From Dysidea avara (Eukaryota > Porifera > Demospongiae > Dictyoceratida > Dysideidae), in contig NC_089278.1 of assembly GCF_963678975.1 (NCBI RefSeq), positions 15,047,959-15,111,958 of the forward strand: DNA of 64,000 nt, written 5' to 3'. The notes beneath the pieces are model-generated. The model was not told where the DNA came from. It saw nothing but the letters and a program-made list of their open reading frames with translations, and searched no databases. Shown piece after piece: positions 46,991 to 62,535 of the stretch; the stretch's first letter is position 1; each line of letters begins with the position of its first letter. The position numbers and the translations under genes were made by a program.

Positions 46991-47291
46991 TGTGTGTCCT
47001 GATATAAGGTAGCGTATAACATTTTTACTGCTTAGTAAAAATTAAGAAAGAAAAAAGATTTATCCCCTTAACAGAAAAATTACAAGTACTACCACTGCTT
47101 CTTACATATGTTAAGGACAGTTTGATTTTGGGTTGGTTGACTACAGAAAATCAACTGCACAAAATCGCGTGCTTGGAAGTCGTGTGTTGTTTATTATTCA
47201 TGTGTATTGTGTGTGCTTTATTTTGACAACTAAATGAAAATTGTGTTCTTCACTACTGTAGAATATCATGTGATCACTTGAGCCATAAACT

Positions 47292-48263
47292 ATGAGACGT
47301 TGTTATATACAGTGGTTGTTGTGGCCAGTCTTGTGTCTAACTGTAATCTTCGTGTATATACAGTCCACAAAGCAGCATCAGCCTACTGGTAGTACTAAAA
47401 GTTCAGTAACAGAGAAATCAAGTAATAATATTATATCTAAGTTTAATCAGAAATTTCCCCGTATTTTCATAATTGGTTTCGGCAAAGCAGGGACCAGAGT
47501 GTTGTATGAAACACTGCTGCTGCACAATAACGTAGTGGGACCCAGGCAAGAGATGAGATTCTTTGATGAACATTACAATAATGGTTTCAGCTGGTATCTT
47601 CACAAACTGCCCTTACCAAAGCCCAATCAGCAGGTTGCTGAAAAGAGTCCCAGTTATATTCTTCATCCTGAGGTGTTGGGGCGGTTGATAACTGATAGTA
47701 AACTTGTTGGTGTGGGACTGGATGAACTGAAGTTTGTGGTGATATTCCGACACCCGATTGTCCGTGCTATATCAGAGTATGTTGAGTGGCAGATGCTGAG
47801 GACTCAGATGCATCAGAAATTATTACCAACTTTTGGTAAAGTAGCACTAGATTCCAAAGGGAAAGTCACACATTTTAAGCCTGTTAATCACAGTATATAT
47901 GTGCATTATGTCAAACAGTGGCTGAAAGTGTTCAGCCGAGAACAATTTTGTTTTGTCGATGGTGATCAGTTTGCTGAACATCCTTACGAAGTGTTTAGCC
48001 AGTTGGAGAAATGTCTTGGCCTGCCTCCACAGATCTTGCAGCAGAATTTTCACTGGATGAAGGACAGAAACTTGTTTTGTTTGTCTCGCAATAACATTAT
48101 AAAATGCCCATCATTGACCAAAGGAAGACCTCATCCGTTTGTAAAGGAAAATGTCGTGGACGCTTTGATGGACTACTATAAACCATTTAATGAGCAATTA
48201 TATGCTTTAACTGGTGAGAACTATGGCTGGGAAAATAACTATAAAGGAATCAACTTCTTGTAG
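47292..48263 (+). CDS. HS3ST-like: Heparan sulfate 3-O-sulfotransferase-like enzyme
   Basis: Golgi type II membrane sulfotransferase, 323 residues, one exon. In this family PAPS donates sulfate to the 3-O position of glucosamine in heparan sulfate. The short cytosolic tail and TM at about 6-23 are followed by a stem. The PAPS 5'-phosphosulfate loop is 'GFGKAGTRVL' (62-71). The 'EMRFFDEHY' (87-95) carries the Glu that serves as catalytic base in HS3STs, and 'AEKSPSYI' matches 'VEKTPAYF'. The 3'-phosphate motif is 'FRHPIVRAISEY' (152-163). C263 and C272 match the conserved disulfide loop before 'KGRPHP', and the end 'LTGENYGWE' matches the family's 'YTGHDFGW'. Length fits HS3ST1. A likely poly(A) signal is at 48953. 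Acceptor specificity cannot be read from sequence. Confidence 0.9.
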   Translation: MRRCYIQWLLWPVLCLTVIFVYIQSTKQHQPTGSTKSSVTEKSSNNIISKFNQKFPRIFIIGFGKAGTRVLYETLLLHNNVVGPRQEMRFFDEHYNNGFSWYLHKLPLPKPNQQVAEKSPSYILHPEVLGRLITDSKLVGVGLDELKFVVIFRHPIVRAISEYVEWQMLRTQMHQKLLPTFGKVALDSKGKVTHFKPVNHSIYVHYVKQWLKVFSREQFCFVDGDQFAEHPYEVFSQLEKCLGLPPQILQQNFHWMKDRNLFCLSRNNIIKCPSLTKGRPHPFVKENVVDALMDYYKPFNEQLYALTGENYGWENNYKGINFL

Positions 48264-48633
48264 TAAACTATGTATAATTTTATATTGTGTGTAACTGATA
48301 TCATCAGTTGTGTATTACCCCAGTTTGAGAGCATATATGTAAATACAGTATCCAACCTTGTACCATTTTTCAAGTAGGGTTGTATGTTGTGAGTAGGGTC
48401 AAACAGATAGTAAAACCATTAGAGAAATCCTATTGCCCTTGTAAGCTATTTGCAATTGCATGGTTCCAGTAATATTACGTGTATTCAACATGTTGTAAAC
48501 AACAAGCGGTATTTTAGAAGTTTGACTGTAATACTAGAACTTTGTTTGGCGTAACAAACCATTTGATAGATGCAGTGGTCAACAAGACAATCATCTGACA
48601 TGAAAGGAATACAGACAGATGGAGAGGCAGTGA

Positions 48634-48819
<186 letters not shown>

Positions 48820-48952
48820 GCTAAAATAATGGTATGAGTACTGTACAACTGACCTGTACATGTATACTATGTACTAGACCTATGTATGCGTACCCATGCA
48901 GGCAACTATGTAATATTGGTAACATCTTGATGTTTATAGTATTCCATTATTC

Positions 48953-48958
48953 AATAAA
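48953..48958 (+). terminator. Candidate poly(A) signal of sulfotransferase gene
   Basis: AATAAA 690 bases after the stop. If used, the 3'UTR would contain the long GU tract. Confidence 0.35.
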
Positions 48959-49042
48959 CAATATAATATGTAAAGTGGAGTGTTAAAAATGTAAATACAG
49001 ATTTACATACAAACATTATAAAACTAATCATAATAAGTTAGG

Positions 49043-53559
<4,517 letters not shown>

Positions 53560-53570
53560 TCAATATCTAA

Positions 53571-55265
53571 ATTGGTTGGTATACAGTAAAACCATGAGGA
53601 ATTTAATTCATCAATTAAGTAACCAAACTACTTCTAAACAGTTTATCCCAAAAGTGACCACATATAGAATACTTATGTACACTTGTGGTTATAATGATGA
53701 TGTGAAAATCAGACCTCCACTAAACTGAAGGGTCCTACCTACACACACACACGACAACAATGAGTATATCATGTACGCCAGTAACCAGCAAGTATTTGAC
53801 ATGGACTATATAGAAGACCAGCTAAACAACATGGCACTAACTGACAAGTTATTTCAGGGGTCTTGTAACTAGCTTATTAGGATATCTCCCACGTACCTAC
53901 AAATAAAAGTTCACCTCACCCAAGACATACTAGGGTACTAGCATCAAAACAAGCCCACACACATGAATGCATACATGTACACACTCATGAGCATGCCAGC
54001 GTGCTATTTGCCATGTGCACACACACACACACACACACATACACACACACAACACACGCTACATACATACTAAATGGCACATGTAGTCTTGGGGCATACT
54101 GTATGATAAAAGTCTGGTGGTGTTAGCTAGGCTTCAGGACTGCATGACTGCGAAATCACGTGCACTTTGAAGATTAAAATGGCAGTACAGCGTTAACACT
54201 TCCAATAATGTTGCACAGTAAATCTCTAGAATCTTTAATGTCAAACATGACCAAGCAAGCAAGTGTACTAAGAAGCACATAGCACCGCAATTATGAAGGC
54301 AGCTGTTAGCACCAAGTATAATATTATTTGATACCATGACAGGTGTGAGCTTTAAGGCAGAACTATAACTCACAATTTAAAGCATGTGTTAAATGAAATA
54401 CAGACATGTTATTTTGAGGATGCGTCCACACACACACACACACACCCTGTGATGTGCCATGTTTTACCACATTATCAAAGATTACATAACTACTCAAGTC
54501 GAACCACAGGAGAGTATGCTTCTCTTAACCATCACACCATCAAACATATGTGATCCTTTTGTTATTTACTCAACCTATCCTAGACTGTCACGAATGGAAC
54601 TGTGTCACTGAAACAATATACCATACAAATGGACCACGCCCCCATGTGTGCAATCACTACCACAAATGACACATCACAGCTCGACAGAGCGCTACTTTGT
54701 GTTGAAACAGAGGCGACTATGTAGGTGATGTGTTCTTTGTAGTTGTACGTAGTTCATTTCGCGCATGGTCATCCAATGATGAATATTAAAGCACATCATC
54801 ACCGCCCCCAAAACTCGGCTAATACACTTCAGTGATCAGTAGTCGAAGGCAATGAAGTCATCGAATACTTTACAAGATCACAAACAGTTCATGTGTCACA
54901 CCACGGGTACACTTACTGCAGATGACTGCTATGATGATGATGATGATCGCTTCAAGTGTCTACCCATGCGTACGCCACCACTACAAGTAACTTATTCGCT
55001 ATTGCTGCTGCTCTTTGCGCCTGATCTTTCCGCGCGATCAGTAGGTGTGTTTGTTTATCCGCTGCAGTCCCCCACGTTGTCCTATTACTTTGTACAACAC
55101 GTGATACTATAGCAACGAGAGGGGCGTGGCTGGCCGCAAAGGTCAAAGTACCGCGGTGTGCTTTACAGTTCTCAGCAGTAGTAGTTTGTTCGCTGTAGCT
55201 TTGCTTTTTGCGTTTTCCTTTGTGTTTTATACATAATTATTCGTATTACGCTATTTTTATTTTTT
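53571..55265. other. Upstream region of CDKL2-like gene
   Basis: No protein-coding exon recognised. Contains CA tracts at 54017-54050 and 54426-54446. The more GC-rich stretch 54650-55150 is a plausible promoter or first-exon area. The 86-codon ORF at 54852 lacks recognisable domains. Confidence 0.45.
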
Positions 55266-55269
55266 TACT

Positions 55270-57062
55270 CCGACCCTAATGGCACTCCCTTCCACCCACA
55301 CGTCTCTATGGAAAACAAGCTAGAAGAACAACATAAAAAGAAAGAATTTACCTACAGAAAAGACACCTACAGAAGCCCAGGGAATGTCAGTGAACTGGTA
55401 GATGCCCCTCTGCGACGGCGAGATCTACTGCCGGGGGCACACCAGGACGCTTAGAGCGTGATCGAGAACCACGGATGTACATGATGGAGGAGCGAAGCAA
55501 GGAGAACCCCAAACTGCAACGGAGCCAGCCCATCGCCACTGAATATGGGGAACTACTATTTTTATACTAACAGGCCTCAGACTTCACCTGAAACCACACC
55601 AATCAACGATTGTGATACTTGTATTACTTGTGATAGACCAATTGTCAATGACTATCTAGAGTGTGTGGTGTGAAAGGCATCAGCACCGAAGTTGTGCAAG
55701 GATAAGTGCTGATCAATTTCCTGCCCTTTGCAACCTTCCCAAAAACATTGTATTTTTTTTTGTTGTGAGTGTATCAATTAACTTCCTACTGCTCTTATCA
55801 CCTATGACAAAACTAAAGAAGCTTGTACTACTATTGAAAACAAATTAAAATCAGTACAGGATACTTTGTCCAACAGGTTTGATATGTCAAACTTAACAGA
55901 AGCACATGCCAGAAAAAAAGACATCCAGAATCTAACCACTTTATTCAACCAGTATCAGCTTCTATCACTAATGTTATACGTATTGGAAAACAAGGTAATA
56001 AACCCAGGCTAATCAAGGTATCACTCTCTTCTAGAGAAGAAACACTCACCATCCTTCGTAACCGATGGAACCTGAGAAGCAAAGAGCACCCATCACACGT
56101 CACCAAAACTTTCATCACACCTGACTTGACTCCACTAGAACAACAAAAGAGCAAACAACTTCGTGCAGAACTTAATAAGGAAGGAAAACATTATAGAATC
56201 AAGCATGGTAAGATAATTCTGAGGGAAGCAGTTACTTTCCAAAGCAACAAGTAAAGTCAGCCAGCTCCAAACAATATGTACATGTAAAACCATGCAATGA
56301 ACAAATTAACGAAATTAAGTTTGATGTTGTGTTCAACATTTACCACTCTGTAATTATAGAACTCATTTGTACCATTATCTGTGTTATATACTCTCTGTGA
56401 GGTTTACACAGTAATAATAACAGTGCCAAATGATTGATTTTCGTGACTACCTGAATCAGAAGTGGGTTTACACATAAACAATGTTTATTAGGGCTGTCAG
56501 GAGGAGAACTTTCTCCCCTCCCCCTTCATGCTCTCAGATTCAATCTCAGAGTGTTTACTAAGTAAATTTTTTTTTGTAAAAGTTGCAAATGCAACCTTAA
56601 AATGCATGCTCTCAGGTTCAGTATCTAATTGTCCATTTTAAAAAGTCTCCTGCTACATATAACTACAGTATACGACTAACAAAAATTCCTATACACAAAG
56701 TGATGGCTATTCAACATAATTTTTATGAGAAGCCAAGTTTACCTTGCTTCTTAGTTATCTAATAGCATGCTTATCTTGTCGTTAAATTCAATCTGAGACT
56801 GTAATTTTGTAAATAGATGAACTTCTTCCTAAGACCATCCAAGAGTGGAACAAATTACTTACTAAATGCGATTCACTCAATAAATTTTCTGATTACTAAC
56901 ATTTTGCTGACAACCAAGGCTGGATCTACTTATTATTTTATGTATATTTGTACCTATTAGTTATTGTACATTGTTGTACTGGAGCTGTGATGTTTCAGCT
57001 TCCTGGGATACTATCAGCAACAAGCTGCCTATCCCAGTTACAAATCAAGCAATCAAGAAATT
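55270..57062 (+). mobile_element. LINE with PHD-finger ORF1 and internal deletion
   Basis: From 55545 an ORF1 with a PHD-type zinc finger: 'CDTCITCD', then 'ECVVCERHQHRSC' after a frame change near 55670, C4HC-like spacing. Its C-terminal part has 'VSLSSREETLTILRNRW', 'FITPDLTPLEQQKSKQLRAE' and 'HYRIKHGKIILRE', the conserved block of CR1/L2-type ORF1 proteins, stopping at 56254. The GC-rich 5'UTR is retained. ORF2 is almost entirely missing: only its tail 'LLPKTIQEWNKLL' (about 56820-56860) precedes a 3'UTR to about 57062. The copy is therefore internally deleted and frameshifted at least twice. Confidence 0.8.
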
Positions 57063-57720
57063 CTAACCAGTTCAATTCCAAAATGGCATGCATAGCCAGC
57101 AAAAATACCCCGATGTAACCTCAGAAAGCCCGATTTCAAGAAAAAAAATTCTTAGTATTTTACCATGAACTGATCGTGAATATTCAATATCTATTTCTTG
57201 GAAGACATTCACCCATGGAGACCTTTTAATTTTGCTGGTGCTTTGTGTTATCATACAACGTTGGTCAATACAATATCTCAGTGATTTCACACAAATCATT
57301 TATTCAACAGATTGAAAAGTGCACTACTAATAGAATTATGGGACAAGAGGTAAACATGGTTGTCCTAGATATTATATCATTATGTCATCACTACTACAAC
57401 TCATGCATCAAGCTTTACCCAATCACAAAAATCAAAATCACTCACGATACAGCTTTAAATGACTAACAGCTATACATATATATATAGACTTTCACCTGGT
57501 CACCCCCCAACTTCCTGATCCCTTCCGAAGGAGAAATCCTAGAATAAACACCGCACACAAACCAGTATGTGCACATGGTCCTTGCAACAAAGGTACAACA
57601 ATGGCCAATGACAACTTGGTGTATGAGAGTGATAGCTGCATCTCAAGTTGTCAAAGTAAAATAAGATTTGACCAAAGGAAATTAGGTTAGACAGCTGCAC
57701 ATACAATGTACGAAGGCAAG
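57063..57720. other. Intergenic, no gene recognised
   Basis: AT-rich 3' flank of the CDV3-like gene and of the LINE; a (TA)n-like tract lies near 57472. Confidence 0.4.
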
Positions 57721-57721
57721 T

Positions 57722-57778
57722 ATGTAGAGGTGAAGCAAGTCTATGTACTGTAGAGGTGAAGCAAGTCTATGTACTGTA
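57722..57778. repeat. 26-base tandem duplication
   Basis: 'tgtagaggtgaagcaagtct' plus 'atgtac' occurs twice head to tail. Confidence 0.9.
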
Positions 57779-57896
57779 TGCACACATTTTGCAAACGCAA
57801 TAGCTGTCATGAAATTGAGTACAGTGTAGAAATTGGTGGGGAATTATTATGGGAAAACATTTCAAACGGTACAGGTTGGCACATAGTTAAATATCG

Positions 57897-60800
57897 TCAA
57901 GATTCACTTAGTGCTGTGTATCTATTGTGATGTTCAACAATCGGTTCTCTGATCCCTCTTGCCATGTTGATCTGTTGTTGCTGCTGCTGCTGTTGTTTGA
58001 TTGATTCTTGATCACTAGAACTGAAATGAGATCAAGGTCAAATGATATGTAGATCAATAACATAAAAAGATAAAATTATATGGACGATATCTACAATGAT
58101 GAAATGTGATATCATTATTGACAAAATGGCCAATTTAGTGTGCAGATTTAAGAGACATAGAAAGTAAACGGAATATTGTTCATAGTTTTAATGTAGAACA
58201 TGCAAAAAGATAATTACTATAAGAACATATGTGACCGGATCTATGAAAACCTGACACAATCGCACATTTTTCAAATTCCTGTTTATTAAATATATAATCT
58301 ACTTAAGCCAGGTGTACCCTCTGGCAAAGTTTCAGCCTCATATGCCAATAACTTTCTGAGGTTTAGCCCTACGAAGTAGCAACAACAGAAAAATTGATTT
58401 ATACAGCAAGTACAGGGAAAATAAATTACAGGCGCTTACTAAAATGGTTGTATCTTAGGAACAGATCGGCGTACAGAGCTGAAATTTTCATCATCATGTT
58501 CATCATGAATAGGGGAATTGATTACTGGGTAAGTTTGTCCTGTTATCACCAGGCAAAATTCGTGAAGAAAAATTGGTCACGTACGAACACTTCAACCAAA
58601 TAAACACCCATAACTTGCATATCCTTGGGTCTACTGTAACAAAACAAAGATTTTCCAACTCCTCTTGAGTAGGTGAATAAGCTGATATCCAGGTTTTTAT
58701 TGTTAGTCCCTTCCTTTACTAAGAAAGAGGCGTTTTAAAAATTTACAGAATTTTTTAATAATATGCAAATATTTCACCCATTGTATTCAATGCTTTATAC
58801 TGTAAATTTAGGTTTGTGGGATTGTGTCAGGTTTTCGCAGATCCAGTCACATATTGTGGTGATGGAAAATGGATCCATTGGACAAAAGATTTAATTTTGT
58901 GAAATCACACATAGAAATGCATACCTTTTTGCAAAGAAACATCATTGTGGATATTGTCCACTGTTAGGTATAATTACTATGCTTTTAATGCAGTAGTTAC
59001 AATGTCTGAGGACATTAGGCTTAACAACATGTAATTTTCAACTTTATTATCAATATAATATCAAAGGCATAAATGGACTGCCTAGACAGACCCGTTCCAA
59101 GGAAACTTCTTATATTACAGTATACCCTTGGTTATCCAAACCTCGTTTATCTGTATCCAAAAATGGAAATGACTGTTCTATTAGAGTATTTTCAGTATAG
59201 GTGTATGTTCTATTAGAGTACTTCAACAGAACTCTGTATATAAATGTATGGGCTTCAGTTATCTGAACAATTCACTTATCTGAACACTTTTATCATTGCC
59301 TGAGACCAGAGGGGTTCAGATAGTCGAGGGTTCACTGTATCTAATTGATAAGCACCATCCCTTCTTGAGAAATAAGGTCTGGTTTATAAGACTTACCTTA
59401 CATGGTCACTACAATGAGGTGGTCTTATTAGTGAGGTCACATAACTATGTTTGGGACCTACTTTACATGGTAACAGTAGTCTTATTAATGGGGTAATGAA
59501 GTAAACCTTATGCTCAGGGTTTTTGATAAGCATTTACTCGGTGAGCCAAACTCAGACTTCTACTGCTCCACCAGTATTAACTTTCTGGGCCATTCACTTC
59601 ATGTTTAAAGTACATTAGCCACAAAACTGAATTAGTGCTAAGAAATGTGGAGCAGAAGCCATTGGGTGTGTGTTTACTCTGGGCCAATGGAGCGCCATAT
59701 GGTCTTATCAAGCTTATGCTATAGTCTGTTTGTGCCCTTTGCTTTTTCTTCTTTTTTTGTTGTTGCTAAAAGCTCTTGTTACATGGACAGCTTCCCAGCC
59801 TATTTTATGGCCTCATAATTATTATAGAACCTTAACCCTTGCTGATTATGACAGTGAAATTTGATAATGTATTCATGTAGATTTTGTGTCAATGGTACAA
59901 AACCAAACCTGCTGTCAGAGTTTCCCAAACCCTAATTTTTATGGGGTTACTATATATCTACAATTTACATATCACTATAGAACACCTGATCACATAACAA
60001 CAAGTATCGGGTGAAATTTCAGGACCATCAAGTCAACACAATATCCATTTTCTTTACCACAAAATCCATGGATTATAGTACAATTTACATCCTTGCTTTT
60101 GAATGTAAACAATAGTAACATGACATTGTTAACTACCTTTCCTCTTTATTTGATAAAAGTGATGGAAAAGCTTGCTGGCTGGTGATGTCTGGGGGTTTCT
60201 TAGGATAGCGGGAAGGTTGCTTCCTTCCTGATGAGACTTGTTGCTGCTGTTGTTGTTTATTACGTAGTGACGGAGGGACGTATTTACCCATCGACACATT
60301 AGGAACCTCTGGAATATCATCAGCCTCAGCAGTAGTAGTAGTAGTAGTGACTGGGGCTAGCAAAAGAAATAATAACAGCAGGTATCAATTATTCCCAACC
60401 AATTTCCAAATTTGGACTAATACATTTTCGTCAAACAAATTTATTGTGCACTGTAAATGTGGAGGCTAGTAATAACTTCTATCTTTCAAAAATAACTAAG
60501 CAATTCTCCAGTGTTTAGCAAAAACTTGCAGTGTGCATTAAATGGAATCTTACTTGGTGTGACTGTTGCAGATGCAGTTGACACATTCCACGGTCCTTGT
60601 TTACCTCCTTGTGCAGCCTCTTCTATGTTTTAGCATAGCAACAGACACAATTCTAATTATTGCTCACTTTCTGTAATATCTTCTTTGACAGGAAGTATCT
60701 CTTCTGAAGCATCCCCAGTTTCTTCCGATTGGCTGGAATAAATTTAATTTGTTTACTACCAAGTAATTTATTGTGTTTTGTGTGCAACTACATGGTATGG

Positions 60801-62535
60801 CTACTATTTTTTAATCACCTTCTAGGGAGCCCATATCTGACAAGAGTTACTACCATTCGATGGTTGCATTAATGAGCTTCACACACTAACTCAGTATGGT
60901 GGCCATCGCAGCATTACACAATGTTTCTATGTTTTACGAGAGAAATCATTTTGTTGGCCCAAGTGATTAACAAATCTTATACCATAACGATTACACAATC
61001 AAGTACCAGACATCTATTGTTATTTAATATGGTAGTAATACTGTCAATACATCAACAGTCACATGCATGAAGTGTCCACTAGGACTATGTAACTCCATAA
61101 ACAGCGAAAGTCAAACATGGCTGCCGTGTACTACAAAAAACAACAAATCTTTTTTAAACAATTCATTATTAGGACATTATATGAAGGCACATGCTTGAGT
61201 GTGTCGCATTATGGCAGCACAACAAAGTGAAGCAATGTGGAGGTGAAGTTGAATGGCACAACGGAAGAATGGTATCACAGACAGGACAGGACAGTCTTTC
61301 TACATTAACTAGTGACACGAAATTACTCCGGTGGACTATTCCAAGTTGTTCCTTTGACTCAGTGGCCTTCCTACTGAAGCACCTTTGCTGCCTTCACACA
61401 AAATAATGGAGTAGCAGCCGATTCTGTATCCCTGTTGCACATCAGAATGATGTAACTAACGATATATGTTATTAACACAAGACACCATCCTGTAATGCTG
61501 GTAGTGTACGGAGTTGCATGCTCCCTTGTACTTAGGATTTGATGCACTCCTGCACTTACCTAACAACTTTTCCCATTTATTACTCAACAATAATGCAGTA
61601 TCAATTCAAGGGCAATATCATACAGGGATATTACCTTAAAAACATACCAAATAAAGGCTTTTGGCAATCCCTAGTACCTACCAAACTAGGTGGGTATACA
61701 ATCACATCAGGAAAGGGTCTCAGAGATTAGACCATGGGATTTCAAGCTAGATAAACCAACTCCTGATCATAAAGTAAAAGACCAAGCTAGTCACACAAGC
61801 ACAGCTATATTTAAGTGTGTGGACATAAAAAACACATATGGTAACATTTTCCAGTATATTGCTGGCAGGTACAAAGTAATTTCGTGACGTTTCCCCCCAG
61901 CAGAATTGTCGTGCATACTTAGCAGCAGTTGTTCTATCTTAAGTGGTGTTGCATCATTTTATTCTGATTGGTTCTGCCAAAAATTTTGGCAGGGTGTTAA
62001 CAAACTGTTAATGAAAATTGGCGAATCCTACCAGATAATCTCTTTCCGCCCACATGGAAATACCTGGCTATGCTCACGAGATTCTACCACACTGACATCA
62101 TACTGATTTCTATTCAGGGACCCTTATATTTTCAAAAATTGTTTCCTATGACAAATTAATGAAGACAATATCAATATGAAATGACTAGGTATGGTCACTA
62201 TATGAATAAAAGAATGTTACTTCTATTCTCATCTGAAAAAATTGTGAGTGAATTAATTTCGTTGCCTTATACCACTCCCTTTTTCCTGGGCTACACAAAC
62301 AACCAATTTTTTGTTATCACCCATAGGACCATACACCCACACATGCGCATGCACTATACACATATATATGTACACACACACACAAACTACAAAAACTATT
62401 TTAGGACACCAAGCCTGTGCCCTATTTAAAAAGGATTCATTACTTTCAGACAACTCACTTGGTTCCAAATGATTGAACTTTAAGGCTTGACAGATCAGCT
62501 TCAACTTTCTTTACTTCAATCCATTCATCATCTTG
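57897..62535 (-). CDS. CDV3: CDV3-like protein, first exon not seen
   Basis: Homologue of CDV3 (carnitine deficiency-associated gene 3/TPP36), a cytosolic protein of unknown biochemical function. Exons (minus): 62459-62535, 60668-60732, 60554-60622, 60137-60356, 57897-58020, giving 184 codons plus stop in continuous phase. Motifs occur in CDV3 order: 'DDEWIEVKKVEADLSSLKVQ' (human 'DEWKELEQKEVDYSGLRVQ'), 'QGPWNVSTA' (human 'GPWNKTAP'), 'GKYVPPSLR' (human 'GVYRPPGAR'), 'PPDITSQQAFPSLLS' (human 'PPEIYSDTQFPSLQS') and the near-terminal 'NRYTALSES' (human 'NQYAVLEN'). Poly-Gln runs occur in the last two exons and a Thr run in exon 60137-60356. One intron (60623-60667) is only 45 bases. The start exon encoding the expected Lys-rich N-terminus was not found up to 64000 and probably lies beyond the window. 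Confidence 0.82.
58227..58854. mobile_element. 628-base inverted-repeat element in CDV3-like intron
   Basis: The left tip 'atatgtgaccggatct' followed by 'aaaacctgacacaatc' is inverted at the right tip ('gattgtgtcaggtttt', 'agatccagtcacatat'), about 31 of 35 bases matching. The interior is noncoding except chance ORFs. It lies in the intron between the last two exons. Confidence 0.8.
59118..59337. mobile_element. Pogo/Tigger-like MITE, 220 bases, TA target site
   Basis: The tips CAGTATACCCTTGGTTATCC and its inverted partner (ending GATAGTCGAGGGTTCACTG) resemble Tigger ends (CAGT...CCTCG.TTATCC), with TA on both sides. It contains 'tgttctattagagta' twice (59174-59188, 59206-59220). Confidence 0.8.
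60733..62458 (-). other. Intron of the CDV3-like gene
   Basis: Long AT-rich intron; a CA tract lies at about 62358-62385. Small ORFs at 61191, 61539, 61690 and 61906 have no recognisable domain. Confidence 0.5.

Noticed and set aside
54852-55112. 86-codon ORF near the CDKL2 promoter
   Set aside because: No recognisable domain, overlaps the likely promoter/5'UTR, and has weak codon character.
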